Positions 1 through 6,116 of a stretch of 27,418 nt of DNA are shown here, piece by piece. The translations under genes and the position numbers were made by a program. Location of the stretch: contig JAVXQD010000030.1 of NCBI GenBank assembly GCA_036644375.1, positions 1-27,418 of the forward strand, in the 5' to 3' direction. The number at the start of each line of letters is the position of its first letter. Position 1 is the stretch's first letter. This DNA is from CALWZE01 sp036644375 (GTDB lineage: Bacteria; Bacillota; Clostridia; Oscillospirales; Ruminococcaceae). The notes under the pieces are model-generated. The model worked only from the letters and a program-made list of their open reading frames with translations, was not told where the DNA came from and made no database searches.

Positions 1-332
1 TCATCGTCGAAGTTTTCAAATACCTCATAGTTTATTTTGAACCAATCACTTTTTGAAATACCTGTATACTCAATAACTTCTTCTTGTAAAAAACCAAGAA
101 AGTAATACAAGTACACAACTGTTTTCTGATAAACAGGCAATGATGCAAGCCAGTTATAATGTTGCGACTGAAGTGTCGCTTGCTCCATCGTTTTTTTAGC
201 AAAAACTGTCCGTATTTTTTGTATTTCTGGTTCCTTCATTTGCTCGTCTTCAGGTGGCCATAAAATCATTTGCTCTAAATCTTTGATATATATCGCCAGG
301 TCTCTTAGTTGCTCGAGATTTATTTCTGTCAT
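1..332 (-). CDS. Sigma-70 region 4-like HTH protein, 3' part cut by window edge
   Basis: The frame runs open from an ATG at 332 to the window edge, giving about 110 residues without a stop. A strong AGGAGGT lies just upstream of the ATG. The N-terminus starts MTEINLEQLRDLAIYIKDLE. The C-terminal part reads LPVYQKTVVYLYYFLGF, then LQEEVIEYTGISKSDWFKI, which resembles the helix-turn-helix of sigma factor region 4 (the 'aL..lPe..r.v..l.y..g.s..eIA...gis' pattern). Small proteins of this sort in phages and conjugative elements of Firmicutes often control late or transfer genes. The family is inferred from the pattern only, and the end of the protein is not in the window. Confidence 0.6.
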   Translation of the reverse strand, partial: MTEINLEQLRDLAIYIKDLEQMILWPPEDEQMKEPEIQKIRTVFAKKTMEQATLQSQHYNWLASLPVYQKTVVYLYYFLGFLQEEVIEYTGISKSDWFKINYEVFENFDD

Positions 333-481
333 AGCTTACCTCCTATTATTTGTCTCGTTCAATTATAAGCTGATTACGTGTATTAAAACTGCTTGACTTT
401 TCATGTATGGATGCGAACTTAATCGCTTGCCTATTTTCGGATAATGGCCGACAATACTATTCATACTTTAAGCGTTTCAAT

Positions 482-645
482 TGTAGCAAAGTAGCATTGT
501 AGCATTAATCTTGAAACCTTATGCAAAAATAGAGTAAAGTGTTTTTAATACACAAAGTTCATATATTTCATTTTCAAAATATATGAACTTTTCTCTATTT
601 TCTTATAGAGTTATTAAACTGATGCTACAATGCTACTTTGCTACA
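482..645. repeat. 24-bp perfect inverted repeat made of GTAGCA iterons
   Basis: The arms at 482-505 and 622-645 are perfect reverse complements over 24 bp. Each arm holds three near-tandem 8-mers of the type GTAGCAAA/GTAGCATT. A second pair, 526-534 and 593-601 (9 bp), is centred on exactly the same point (563.5), so the region is one large interrupted palindrome of 164 bp. It sits in a gene-free, very AT-rich stretch of the element. Iterons plus AT-rich DNA suggest a binding array for an element-encoded protein, such as an origin, a transfer origin or an operator. This role is inferred. Confidence 0.75.
554..591. repeat. 15-bp perfect stem-loop inside the larger palindrome
   Basis: Arms 554-568 (starting AAAGTTCATATA) and 577-591 are perfect reverse complements with an 8-nt loop. 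The stem is almost all A/T. It is off-centre by 9 bp relative to the surrounding 24-bp inverted repeat. It is followed on the plus strand by TTCTC and on the minus strand by a mixed tract, so it is a weak transcription terminator at best. An extruding hairpin or protein site is equally possible. Confidence 0.6.
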
Positions 646-675
646 CAACTATTAACCTTTTGCCTTCTAGAAACA

Positions 676-728
676 CCACACGCCTTGTCAACTCGAAAAC
701 ATTCGGGCTGATAAGGCGTAGAGTGTGG
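676..728. other. Imperfect hairpin upstream of small-gene cluster end (oriT-like or terminator)
   Basis: CCACAC at 676-681 pairs with GTGTGG at 723-728. ACGCCTTGTCA at 680-690 pairs with TGATAAGGCGT at 709-719, with one G-T wobble. A small inner CGAA/TTCG pair lies at 694-697 and 702-705. The structure lies just beyond the stop of the minus-strand gene at 755-937 and could serve as its terminator. However, no clear T-tract follows on the minus strand. A transfer-origin hairpin is the alternative. Confidence 0.4.
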
Positions 729-754
729 AGGTAACTATTTTATTGCTTTGATGC

Positions 755-937
755 TTAAGTGCCCATTAACAGGTTACACTTTTCTTCAAAATATTTTCTT
801 GGCACTCTGCCGGAAATCGTAATATATCCCTTTGATTTAAGTTCAGCATTTAGCTTCTTCATGATTGCATAGGCTTTACCGGCGGAACAGTCAAGTCGTT
901 GCATTACTTCTTCTACCCGTACAACTTCAGAAGTCAT
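755..937 (-). CDS. Small HTH DNA-binding protein of mobile-element type (excisionase-like)
   Basis: This is a 60-aa protein starting MTSEVVRVEEVMQRLDCS. The segment VEEVMQRLDCSAGKAYAIM fits a winged or simple helix-turn-helix. The tail ITISGRVPRKYFEEK matches the pattern of short proteins common in Firmicutes prophages and ICEs, often labelled HTH or excisionase-like. The start is taken at the ATG at 937; a GTG directly before it at 940 would add one residue. The gene overlaps the end of the upstream gene by 11 bp, which suggests translational coupling. By size and place it could be an excisionase or a transcriptional regulator; the sequence does not decide which. Confidence 0.65.
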   Translation of the reverse strand: MTSEVVRVEEVMQRLDCSAGKAYAIMKKLNAELKSKGYITISGRVPRKYFEEKCNLLMGT

Positions 938-1154
938 CACTCAAAAACTCATCTGTAAATTCACTTATCTGAATCTTCAAAGCTATTGATAAGAGCAATG
1001 CAGTCCGCATCGAGCACATTTTTGTTTTTCCGCTAAACAAATGGCAAAGAGTTGTTTTACCAAGTCCTGTTTTGTCTTTGATTTGCTTGTAGGTCATGCG
1101 CCGAATCGTAATGGCTTTGAGCAAACTTTTGGTGTCAACTTGTACATTAGCCAT
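927..1154 (-). CDS. Mini XRE-type helix-turn-helix protein
   Basis: This is a 75-aa protein with a Cro/C1-like helix-turn-helix filling most of its length: LLKAITIRRMTYKQIKDKT, then GLGKTTLCHLFSGKTKMC. It has no room for a ligand or protease-sensitive domain. The start ATG at 1154 follows GAGGTG at good spacing. That ribosome site lies at the end of the preceding gene, which stops only 2 bp before this start, so the genes are probably one transcript. It resembles the next gene upstream (1157-1375) in layout: a D..KLLKA.T opening, a TG(I/L) turn, an HL.(S/T)G recognition end and a conserved C about 4-5 residues later. This suggests an old tandem duplication. Confidence 0.7.
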   Translation of the reverse strand: MANVQVDTKSLLKAITIRRMTYKQIKDKTGLGKTTLCHLFSGKTKMCSMRTALLLSIALKIQISEFTDEFLSDDF

Positions 1155-1156
1155 TA

Positions 1157-1375
1157 TTACACCTCGGAGACTATTTCGGATGGCTCAATACCAAGAGCGT
1201 CTGCAATTCGAAAAGTTGTTGTTTTTAAACAGGTGTTCCGGTTGCCGGTTCGCAGATGCGAAATAGTACAGGCGGTGATGCCTGTTTGGCTTGCAAGCGC
1301 GCTTGTCTTCATACCTTTTTGTGTCATAGCTTTAACAAGTTTACGGTTGTCGATGGTATCATGTGCATTATACAT
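1157..1375 (-). CDS. Mini XRE-type helix-turn-helix protein, paralogue of its neighbour
   Basis: This is a 72-aa protein whose main body is a Cro/C1-type HTH: KLVKAMTQKGMKTSALASQ, then TGITACTISHLRTGNRNTC and IADALGIEPSEI, the typical end of such domains. The start ATG at 1375 has AGGA upstream. The stop is 2 bp ahead of the next start, and 5 bp separate it from the gene upstream. It probably acts as a dimeric repressor or activator of element genes. Its target and its own regulator are unknown. Confidence 0.7.
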   Translation of the reverse strand: MYNAHDTIDNRKLVKAMTQKGMKTSALASQTGITACTISHLRTGNRNTCLKTTTFRIADALGIEPSEIVSEV

Positions 1376-1380
1376 TTGTT

Positions 1381-1596
1381 TTAATTCCTTTCATTGTAAA
1401 AAAATAATGTTGTACGAACGGGATTCGAAAGTTGATAACGCTTACAGATAAAAAGCATTTCGGGTACCATGAACTCGAGCTTGCCATTTATTTTCCGATT
1501 AAGCGTTGAGGTATGTAGGCCCAAAGCCTTGGCCAAAGTCTGTTGTGAATCACCTCCATTTTTAATTAGTTCCAGAAAAAAGTCCTTGTTAAACAT
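1381..1596 (-). CDS. Small XRE-like HTH protein, first gene of the minus-strand operon
   Basis: This is a 71-aa protein starting MFNKDFFLELIKNGGDSQQ. The HTH is visible as DSQQTLAKALGLHTSTLNR, then KINGKLEFMVPEMLFICKR. This is the short form seen in phage-type Cro proteins. The ATG at 1596 is chosen because GGAGGT stands 6 bp upstream; the frame is open 15 codons further but without a ribosome site. It is the first gene after the divergent promoter pair, so it takes the place usually held by Cro opposite the repressor at 1739-2203. That role is inferred from position. Confidence 0.7.
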   Translation of the reverse strand: MFNKDFFLELIKNGGDSQQTLAKALGLHTSTLNRKINGKLEFMVPEMLFICKRYQLSNPVRTTLFFYNERN

Positions 1597-1630
1597 TATG
1601 CTACCTCCAAACATCATTGATGTTGATATT

Positions 1631-1659
1631 ATTATATCCATTATTACGATGTTTGTAAA
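1631..1659 (-). promoter_or_regulatory. Promoter of the small-HTH operon
   Basis: On the minus strand TTTACA (1659-1654), a 17-bp spacer and a perfect TATAAT (1636-1631) lie ahead of the ATG at 1596. The -10 box is part of a 13-mer (1630-1642) repeated in inverted orientation at the divergent promoter. Confidence 0.75.
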
Positions 1660-1690
1660 TAGGTTTTTTGAAAATAATCTAAAATTTTAG

Positions 1691-1719
1691 TTTACTTTCA
1701 TCATTTTAATGGATATAAT
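1691..1719 (+). promoter_or_regulatory. Promoter of the XRE repressor and integrase
   Basis: TTTACT (1691-1696), a 17-bp spacer and TATAAT (1714-1719) lie 20 bp before the ATG at 1739. The 13-mer 1708-1720 is the exact inverted copy of 1630-1642. The two -35 boxes are 31 bp apart, leaving a short, A/T-rich gap likely to hold operators. Confidence 0.75.
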
Positions 1720-1738
1720 AGAAGTCGAGGTGATATAC

Positions 1739-2203
1739 ATGACCGTTGGACAAAACATAAGAGACTATCGAAAAAGTAGAAATCTGACGCAAAAGCAACT
1801 TGGCGAAATATTAGGTGTTGCTCAAAACACCGTTGCACAATGGGAATCTGACTATAGTCAGCCCTCAATTACTCAACTTGAAAAGGTCGCTGAGGCCCTT
1901 AATGTAAGTCGCATTTCTTTTTTACCAGATGGGTGGGATTTTCTGCAGGATTATTCAGAGGAAGACACCGAAGCGTACAAAAACGCCCTTAATGAAGCTA
2001 AAGCCGAGACTGATGCAATAAACTATGCAAAGCAAGTAGCCTATGAAACTAACCACATTCTTTCATCTAAGTTGAAGGAGATACCTCAAGCCTATTTTCG
2101 CAATGCTATTTTAAATGCGCTTATCTCTCTTAATCAAGAAGGCCTTTGGAAGGTGTTAAACTATTCGCAAGAATTATCCGAAATAAAAAGGTATAAAAAA
2201 TAA
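1739..2203 (+). CDS. XRE-family element repressor
   Basis: This is a 154-aa protein starting MTVGQNIRDYRKSRNLTQ. A classic Cro/C1 HTH covers about residues 4-58: LTQKQLGEILGVAQNTVAQ, then WESDYSQPSITQLEKVAEA. The rest is a charged helical region (about 75-154, rich in E, K and A) with no recognisable LexA-type protease or ImmA-sensitive motif. The ATG at 1739 follows GAGGTG; the frame also opens at 1709, but that ATG overlaps the promoter. It stands divergent to the small-HTH operon and 38 bp ahead of the integrase, so it probably controls both the lysogeny-like switch and integration. Confidence 0.85.
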   Translation: MTVGQNIRDYRKSRNLTQKQLGEILGVAQNTVAQWESDYSQPSITQLEKVAEALNVSRISFLPDGWDFLQDYSEEDTEAYKNALNEAKAETDAINYAKQVAYETNHILSSKLKEIPQAYFRNAILNALISLNQEGLWKVLNYSQELSEIKRYKK

Positions 2204-2226
2204 AGCCCGCTTTTGAAAGCGAGCTT
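2203..2226 (+). other. Hairpin between repressor stop and integrase ribosome site
   Basis: AAGCCCGCTTT (2203-2213) pairs with AAAGCGAGCTT (2216-2226) with one mismatch. No T-tract follows; the integrase Shine-Dalgarno starts within a few bases. It may damp read-through or translation of the integrase rather than end transcription. Confidence 0.45.
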
Positions 2227-2241
2227 CGAGGAGGTGAGTGT

Positions 2242-3309
2242 GTGCCGTCCTATAAAGACGAAGAACGAAACAGTTGGTATTGTAAGTTCTATTATACCGA
2301 CTGGCAAGGTAACAAAAAAGCAAAGTTGAAAAGAGGCTTTGCCAAACAGAAAGATGCTAAAGAATATGAGCGTATGTTCTTGGACCGGCAACAGGCTAAT
2401 CCTCAGATGACCTTCGGCAGTCTCATAGATTTGTATACAGAAGATATGACCAATCGGCTTAGACGTTCAACAATGGAGAATAAGAAACATTTGATTGAGA
2501 CCAAACTTAGACCCTACTTTGGCGAAATGAAGCTCGAAACAATCAAGCCGACTACAATCCGCAAATGGCAGAACGAGCTTATCAGTCAAGGGTTTGCAGA
2601 AACGTATCTCAAATCAATAAACAATCAGCTCTCAGCCCTAATGAACTATGCCGTTAAATACTATGGCCTGCGAGAGAATCCATGTATCAAGGCGGGCTCA
2701 ATGGGCAAGAAACACGCCGATGAGATGAACTTCTGGACCCGCGAAGAATTTCAGCAATTTATCGTATCGGTAGAAGATAAATCGGTTGCTCATGCCTGTT
2801 TTCAAATTCTTTACTGGTGTGGAATACGCGAAGGCGAGTTGTTAGCCCTCACACTATCCGATATTGACTTTGATGCCAAAACGCTTTCGGTGAACAAGTC
2901 CTATCAGAGAATCGGTCAAGAGGATATTATCACTGAACCCAAAACACCAAAGAGCAAGCGTATCGTCGCCATACCGGACTTCTTAGCTGAAGAGCTGAAA
3001 ACATACCTCGAAAGACTTTACAAGCCCACAGGAGCAACCAGGCTCTTCCAGGTCACAAAGTATTTTCTTTGTCATGAGATGGACCGCGGATGCAAACTCT
3101 CCGGTGTGAAGCGTATCAGGGTGCATGACCTTCGCCACTCTCATGCATCTCTGCTCATTGAATTAGGTTTTTCACCGCTGCTCATCGCTGAGCGTTTGGG
3201 CCACGAAAACATCGAAACTACGCTTAATACTTATTCGCATTTATACCCGCACAAGCAGGCAGAACTGGCTCAAAAACTAGACGATTTTAGAGCATCAGTA
3301 TCATATTAG
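2242..3309 (+). CDS. int: Tyrosine site-specific recombinase (integrase)
   Basis: This 355-aa phage-type integrase catalyses insertion and excision of the element. Residues 1-50 look like an arm-type DNA-binding domain, about 55-150 are the core-binding SAM-like domain (MTFGSLIDLYTEDM onward), and about 165-345 are the catalytic domain. The full catalytic set is present: R196 (CGIREGE), K234 in the beta-hairpin, H295 and R298 (RVHDLRHSHAS), H321 (RLGHEN) and nucleophile Y331 (NTYSHLY). The start is GTG at 2242 with a strong GAGGAGGTG upstream. It ends 65 bp from the guaA stop and converges on it, which points to guaA as the target. There is no sign of decay. Confidence 0.95.
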   Translation: MPSYKDEERNSWYCKFYYTDWQGNKKAKLKRGFAKQKDAKEYERMFLDRQQANPQMTFGSLIDLYTEDMTNRLRRSTMENKKHLIETKLRPYFGEMKLETIKPTTIRKWQNELISQGFAETYLKSINNQLSALMNYAVKYYGLRENPCIKAGSMGKKHADEMNFWTREEFQQFIVSVEDKSVAHACFQILYWCGIREGELLALTLSDIDFDAKTLSVNKSYQRIGQEDIITEPKTPKSKRIVAIPDFLAEELKTYLERLYKPTGATRLFQVTKYFLCHEMDRGCKLSGVKRIRVHDLRHSHASLLIELGFSPLLIAERLGHENIETTLNTYSHLYPHKQAELAQKLDDFRASVSY

Positions 3310-3320
3310 TATCACAGACT

Positions 3321-3370
3321 AAAAAACGATGCCCCGAAAGCCTTTGTTTGCAAGCTTTCGGAGCATTTTA
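3321..3370. terminator. Bidirectional terminator between integrase and guaA
   Basis: Stem arms 3329-3341 and 3354-3366 (ATGC and CCGAAAGC pairing with GCTTTCGG and GCAT, with one internal mismatch) enclose a 12-nt loop. Reading from guaA, the stem is followed by six T (A-run 3321-3326); reading from int it is followed by TTTT. It lies on the element side of the putative crossover, so the element would supply the terminator for guaA. Confidence 0.8.
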
Positions 3371-3374
3371 CTCT

Positions 3375-3386
3375 TTATTCCCACTC
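3375..3386 (-). other. Candidate attachment core in the guaA 3' end
   Basis: The last twelve bases of guaA read GAGTGGGAATAA on the minus strand. From memory, this 12-mer is the direct repeat described for genomic islands inserted at guaA. No second copy is seen in positions 1-3370, consistent with the element running past the window edge. Confidence 0.65.
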
Positions 3387-4901
3387 GATAGTTGCGGGGG
3401 GCTTGGTGGTGATGTCGTAGACGATGCGGTTGACGCCCTTGACCTCGTTTACGATGCGGCTGCTGACGAGTGCGAGCACGTCGTAGGGCACGCGCGCGAA
3501 GTCGGCTGTCATTGCGTCAATGGAGGTTACGGCGCGGATGGCGACCGTGTGGCAGTAGGTGCGCTCGTCGCCCATTACGCCCACGCTTTGCAGGTTGGGC
3601 AGCACGGTGAAATACTGCCAAACAGTTTTGTCGAGTCCCGCATTTGCGAATTCCTCACGCAGGATTGCATCGCTCTCGCGTATGATATGCAGCTTCTCCT
3701 CGTTGACCTCACCGAGACAGCGAACCGCCAGGCCGGGGCCTGGAAACGGCTGGCGCGCCACGATAAATTCCGGGATTCCGAGTGCGCGTCCGACATTGCG
3801 AACCTCATCCTTGAACAGGAGGCGGAGCGGCTCACACAGCTTCATTTTCATGTTCTCGGGCAGACCGCCGACATTGTGATGGCTTTTTATAACGGCGGCA
3901 TCACCTATTCCGCTCTCGATTATGTCGGGATAGATAGTGCCCTGAAGCAGATAGTCCTGCTCACCCAGCTTTGAAGCCTCCTCGTCGAACACGGCGATAA
4001 ATTCCGCACCGATGATTTTGCGTTTTTGCTCGGGCTCGGTCACTCCCTTGAGCTTGCCGAGAAAGCGCTCGGCAGCGTTTACGCGGATGACATTCAGCTT
4101 GAACTGCTCTTTCAGCGTGCACATGACCTGATCTCCCTCGTCCTTGCGCATACAGCCGTGGTCGACAAAAATACAAGTCAGCCTATCGCCTATCGCCCTG
4201 TGCACCATCACCGCGGCAACCGTGCTGTCCACTCCTCCGGAAAGCGCACATAGGACCTTTTTGCCCTTGAGCTCGACTTTCAGGTTTTCAACCTCGTCAT
4301 GCGCGAAGTTTTCCGCAGTCCAGTCTCCTGTACATCCGCAGATATTATACAAAAAGCTTTTGATAAGCTCTTTGCCGAACGGCGTATGCTCTACCTCGGG
4401 GTGGAATTGAACCGCATACAGCTGTTTTTCGTGATTTTCCATCGCGGCGTACGGACAGCTGCCGCTCGACGCAGATATCTCAAAACCATCGGGCATTTTG
4501 ACAATCTGATCGACATGGCTCATCCAGCAAACATCCTTGGACACAACATTCTCAAGGAAGCCGCCGGCGGCCGATTCTATTTCCACCTTGCCGAATTCCT
4601 GCTTTTTCTGACGCTCGACCCTGCCGCCCAAAAGGTGCGCGATAAGCTGTGCGCCGTAGCAGATTCCGAGCACCGGTATTCCCAGCTCAAAAACCTCTTT
4701 GTCGATGCTCGGCGTTCCCTGCTCATATACACTTGCGGGCCCGCCCGTAAAAATGATGCCCCTCGGATGCTTTTCCTTTATTTCGGAAAGTGCTTTTTTA
4801 TAGGAGACAACCTCACAATAGACATTGTTCTCCCTGACTCTGCGCGCAATAAGCTGGTTGTACTGGCCGCCGAAATCGACGACGATAATCGTTTCATGCA
4901 T
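3375..4901 (-). CDS. guaA: GMP synthase (glutamine-hydrolysing)
   Basis: GuaA aminates XMP to GMP using glutamine and ATP in the cytosol. The 508-aa protein has the class I glutamine amidotransferase domain first (about 1-190), with nucleophile C81 in GICYGAQL and the H167/E169 pair in QFHPEVE. The ATP pyrophosphatase domain follows, with P-loop SGGVDS at 221-226, and then the dimerisation domain ending in TTKPPATIEWE. The ATG at 4901 is chosen because AGGGTG precedes it by 6 bp; a GTG at 4910 would add three residues. It follows guaB with 10 bp between and is surely cotranscribed. Its 3' end is the probable insertion site of the element on the left, and the coding sequence is intact to the normal C-terminus. 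Confidence 0.97.
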   Translation of the reverse strand: MHETIIVVDFGGQYNQLIARRVRENNVYCEVVSYKKALSEIKEKHPRGIIFTGGPASVYEQGTPSIDKEVFELGIPVLGICYGAQLIAHLLGGRVERQKKQEFGKVEIESAAGGFLENVVSKDVCWMSHVDQIVKMPDGFEISASSGSCPYAAMENHEKQLYAVQFHPEVEHTPFGKELIKSFLYNICGCTGDWTAENFAHDEVENLKVELKGKKVLCALSGGVDSTVAAVMVHRAIGDRLTCIFVDHGCMRKDEGDQVMCTLKEQFKLNVIRVNAAERFLGKLKGVTEPEQKRKIIGAEFIAVFDEEASKLGEQDYLLQGTIYPDIIESGIGDAAVIKSHHNVGGLPENMKMKLCEPLRLLFKDEVRNVGRALGIPEFIVARQPFPGPGLAVRCLGEVNEEKLHIIRESDAILREEFANAGLDKTVWQYFTVLPNLQSVGVMGDERTYCHTVAIRAVTSIDAMTADFARVPYDVLALVSSRIVNEVKGVNRIVYDITTKPPATIEWE

Positions 4902-4911
4902 ATGCTTCACC

Positions 4912-6033
4912 CTAATTGTCAGATTTTTGATAGTTCGGTTCTCCGCCTGTTATTGCAATGTCATGCGGGTGACTCTCGTGCAGTCCCGCGCCGGAAATTC
5001 TGACAAACCTGCCATTCGAGCGCAGCTCGTCAAGGCTGCGGGCGCCGACATAGCCCATGCCCGAGCGCAGTCCCCCGACCATCTGGTACACGATTTCTTT
5101 CAGCTCACCGCGATAAGCGACAAGACCCTCGACACCCTCGGGTACGAATTTTTTTGTTCCGCTTTGAAAATAGCGGTCGCCGCTTCCGCGCTTCATCGCG
5201 CCGGTGCTGCCCATTCCCCTGTATATCTTAAAGCTTTTTCCGTTGATATTAACAGTTTCGCCCGGACTTTCGAATGTACTTGCAAAAAGCGAGCCTATCA
5301 TCACGACCGAACCGCCGCCTGCAATTGCCTTGACGATATCGCCCGAATACTGAATACCGCCGTCCGCGATAATCGGGATATTGTATTTGTCCGCAACTTC
5401 CGAGCAGGTCATAATTGCCGTGAGCTGCGGCACTCCGATTCCCGCCACTATTCGCGTGGTGCAGATTGAGCCCGGGCCCATTCCGACCTTTACGCAGTCG
5501 GCGCCCGCCTTAATCAGCTCTTCTGTTGCCTCAGGCGTCGCAACGTTGCCCGCTATCAGCTGCAAGTCGGGGAATTTTTCCTTTAACAGCCCGACGTGCT
5601 CCAGAACATTTTGACTGTGTCCGTGAGCCGTATCAATGACAATCACATCGACTCCCGCATCAATCAGAGCTTTTGCCCTGTCGAGCATATCGGCGGTAGC
5701 ACCGACAGCTGCGCCCGCAAGCAATCTGCCCTTGGCATCGGTTGCCGCCGTGGGATATTTGAGATCCGCACATTTGACCGCGGAAACCTCGGCTGCCTGC
5801 TCGTCAATGGTCATGCTCTTGTGTATTATTCCAACTCCGCCCTCGCGCGCCATTGCAATCGCCATCGCGGCTTCGGTGACCGTATCCATTCCTGCGCTCA
5901 TAAGCGGAATATTAAGTTCAATTTTATTGGTGAGACGCGCCTTCAGCTCAACCTCATTGGGTAAAACATCTGATTTTTGCGGAATCAGCAGCACATCGTC
6001 GAAAGTCAGTCCTTCAAACAGTATTTGAGCCAT
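4912..6033 (-). CDS. guaB: IMP dehydrogenase lacking the CBS (Bateman) domains
   Basis: GuaB oxidises IMP to XMP with NAD+, the committed step to guanine nucleotides. At 373 aa it is about 110 residues shorter than the usual ~485. The barrel is complete: start LTFDDVLLIPQKSDVLP, PLMSAGMD, the potassium/catalytic loop GMGPGSICTTR with nucleophile C191, DGGIQYSGDIVKA, and the flap region YRGMGSTGAMKRGSGDRYF (271-289). Between HKSMTIDEQAAEVSAVK and RLLAGAAVG, where two CBS repeats normally sit, there are only about 15 residues. Frames on both sides are continuous, so this is a natural short form, not a frameshift. Such enzymes lack the nucleotide-sensing Bateman module. guaA follows at once. Confidence 0.95.
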   Translation of the reverse strand: MAQILFEGLTFDDVLLIPQKSDVLPNEVELKARLTNKIELNIPLMSAGMDTVTEAAMAIAMAREGGVGIIHKSMTIDEQAAEVSAVKCADLKYPTAATDAKGRLLAGAAVGATADMLDRAKALIDAGVDVIVIDTAHGHSQNVLEHVGLLKEKFPDLQLIAGNVATPEATEELIKAGADCVKVGMGPGSICTTRIVAGIGVPQLTAIMTCSEVADKYNIPIIADGGIQYSGDIVKAIAGGGSVVMIGSLFASTFESPGETVNINGKSFKIYRGMGSTGAMKRGSGDRYFQSGTKKFVPEGVEGLVAYRGELKEIVYQMVGGLRSGMGYVGARSLDELRSNGRFVRISGAGLHESHPHDIAITGGEPNYQKSDN

Positions 6034-6066
6034 AAAAAGCGCACTCTCTTCCTTTTGGATTTTATA

Positions 6067-6099
6067 ATAAGCCCTCGCCTAAAGAAGACGAGGGCTTAT
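6067..6099 (-). terminator. Stem-loop between tuf and guaB
   Basis: Perfect 11-bp arms lie at 6067-6077 (ATAAGCCCTCG) and 6089-6099, with an 11-nt loop. It stands just after the tuf stop. The following tract on the minus strand is TATAAAAT rather than a pure T-run, so termination may be partial and may let guaBA receive read-through from tuf. Confidence 0.6.
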
Positions 6100-6116
6100 A
6101 GATTGTTAAATTAGGA

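Larger units (their letters stand above)
1..3386. mobile_element. One end of an integrative element inserted at the 3' end of guaA
   Basis: This stretch is markedly richer in A/T than the rest of the window. It carries typical element genes: a tyrosine integrase, an XRE repressor, four small DNA-binding proteins and a sigma-like protein. The integrase is the last gene before the 3' end of guaA and points at it, the usual arrangement for integrases of 3'-end insertions. guaA itself is complete, as expected when the element brings in or restores the terminal codons. No conjugation, capsid or replication gene is visible, so whether this is an ICE, an IME or a prophage cannot be decided here. The distal end and its attachment repeat lie before position 1. 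Confidence 0.8.

Noticed and set aside
554..591. Rho-independent terminator in the element
   Set aside because: The stem is almost all A/T, and there is no clean T-tract on either strand. It is kept as a repeat only.
1041..1451. Plus-strand 136-codon open frame in the element
   Set aside because: It overlaps two small HTH genes on the other strand that have good ribosome sites and HTH patterns, and it has no recognisable domain.
4912..6033. guaB as a pseudogene or assembly truncation
   Set aside because: The frame is continuous, both ends match the family, and the missing part is exactly the CBS module, with a smooth linker.
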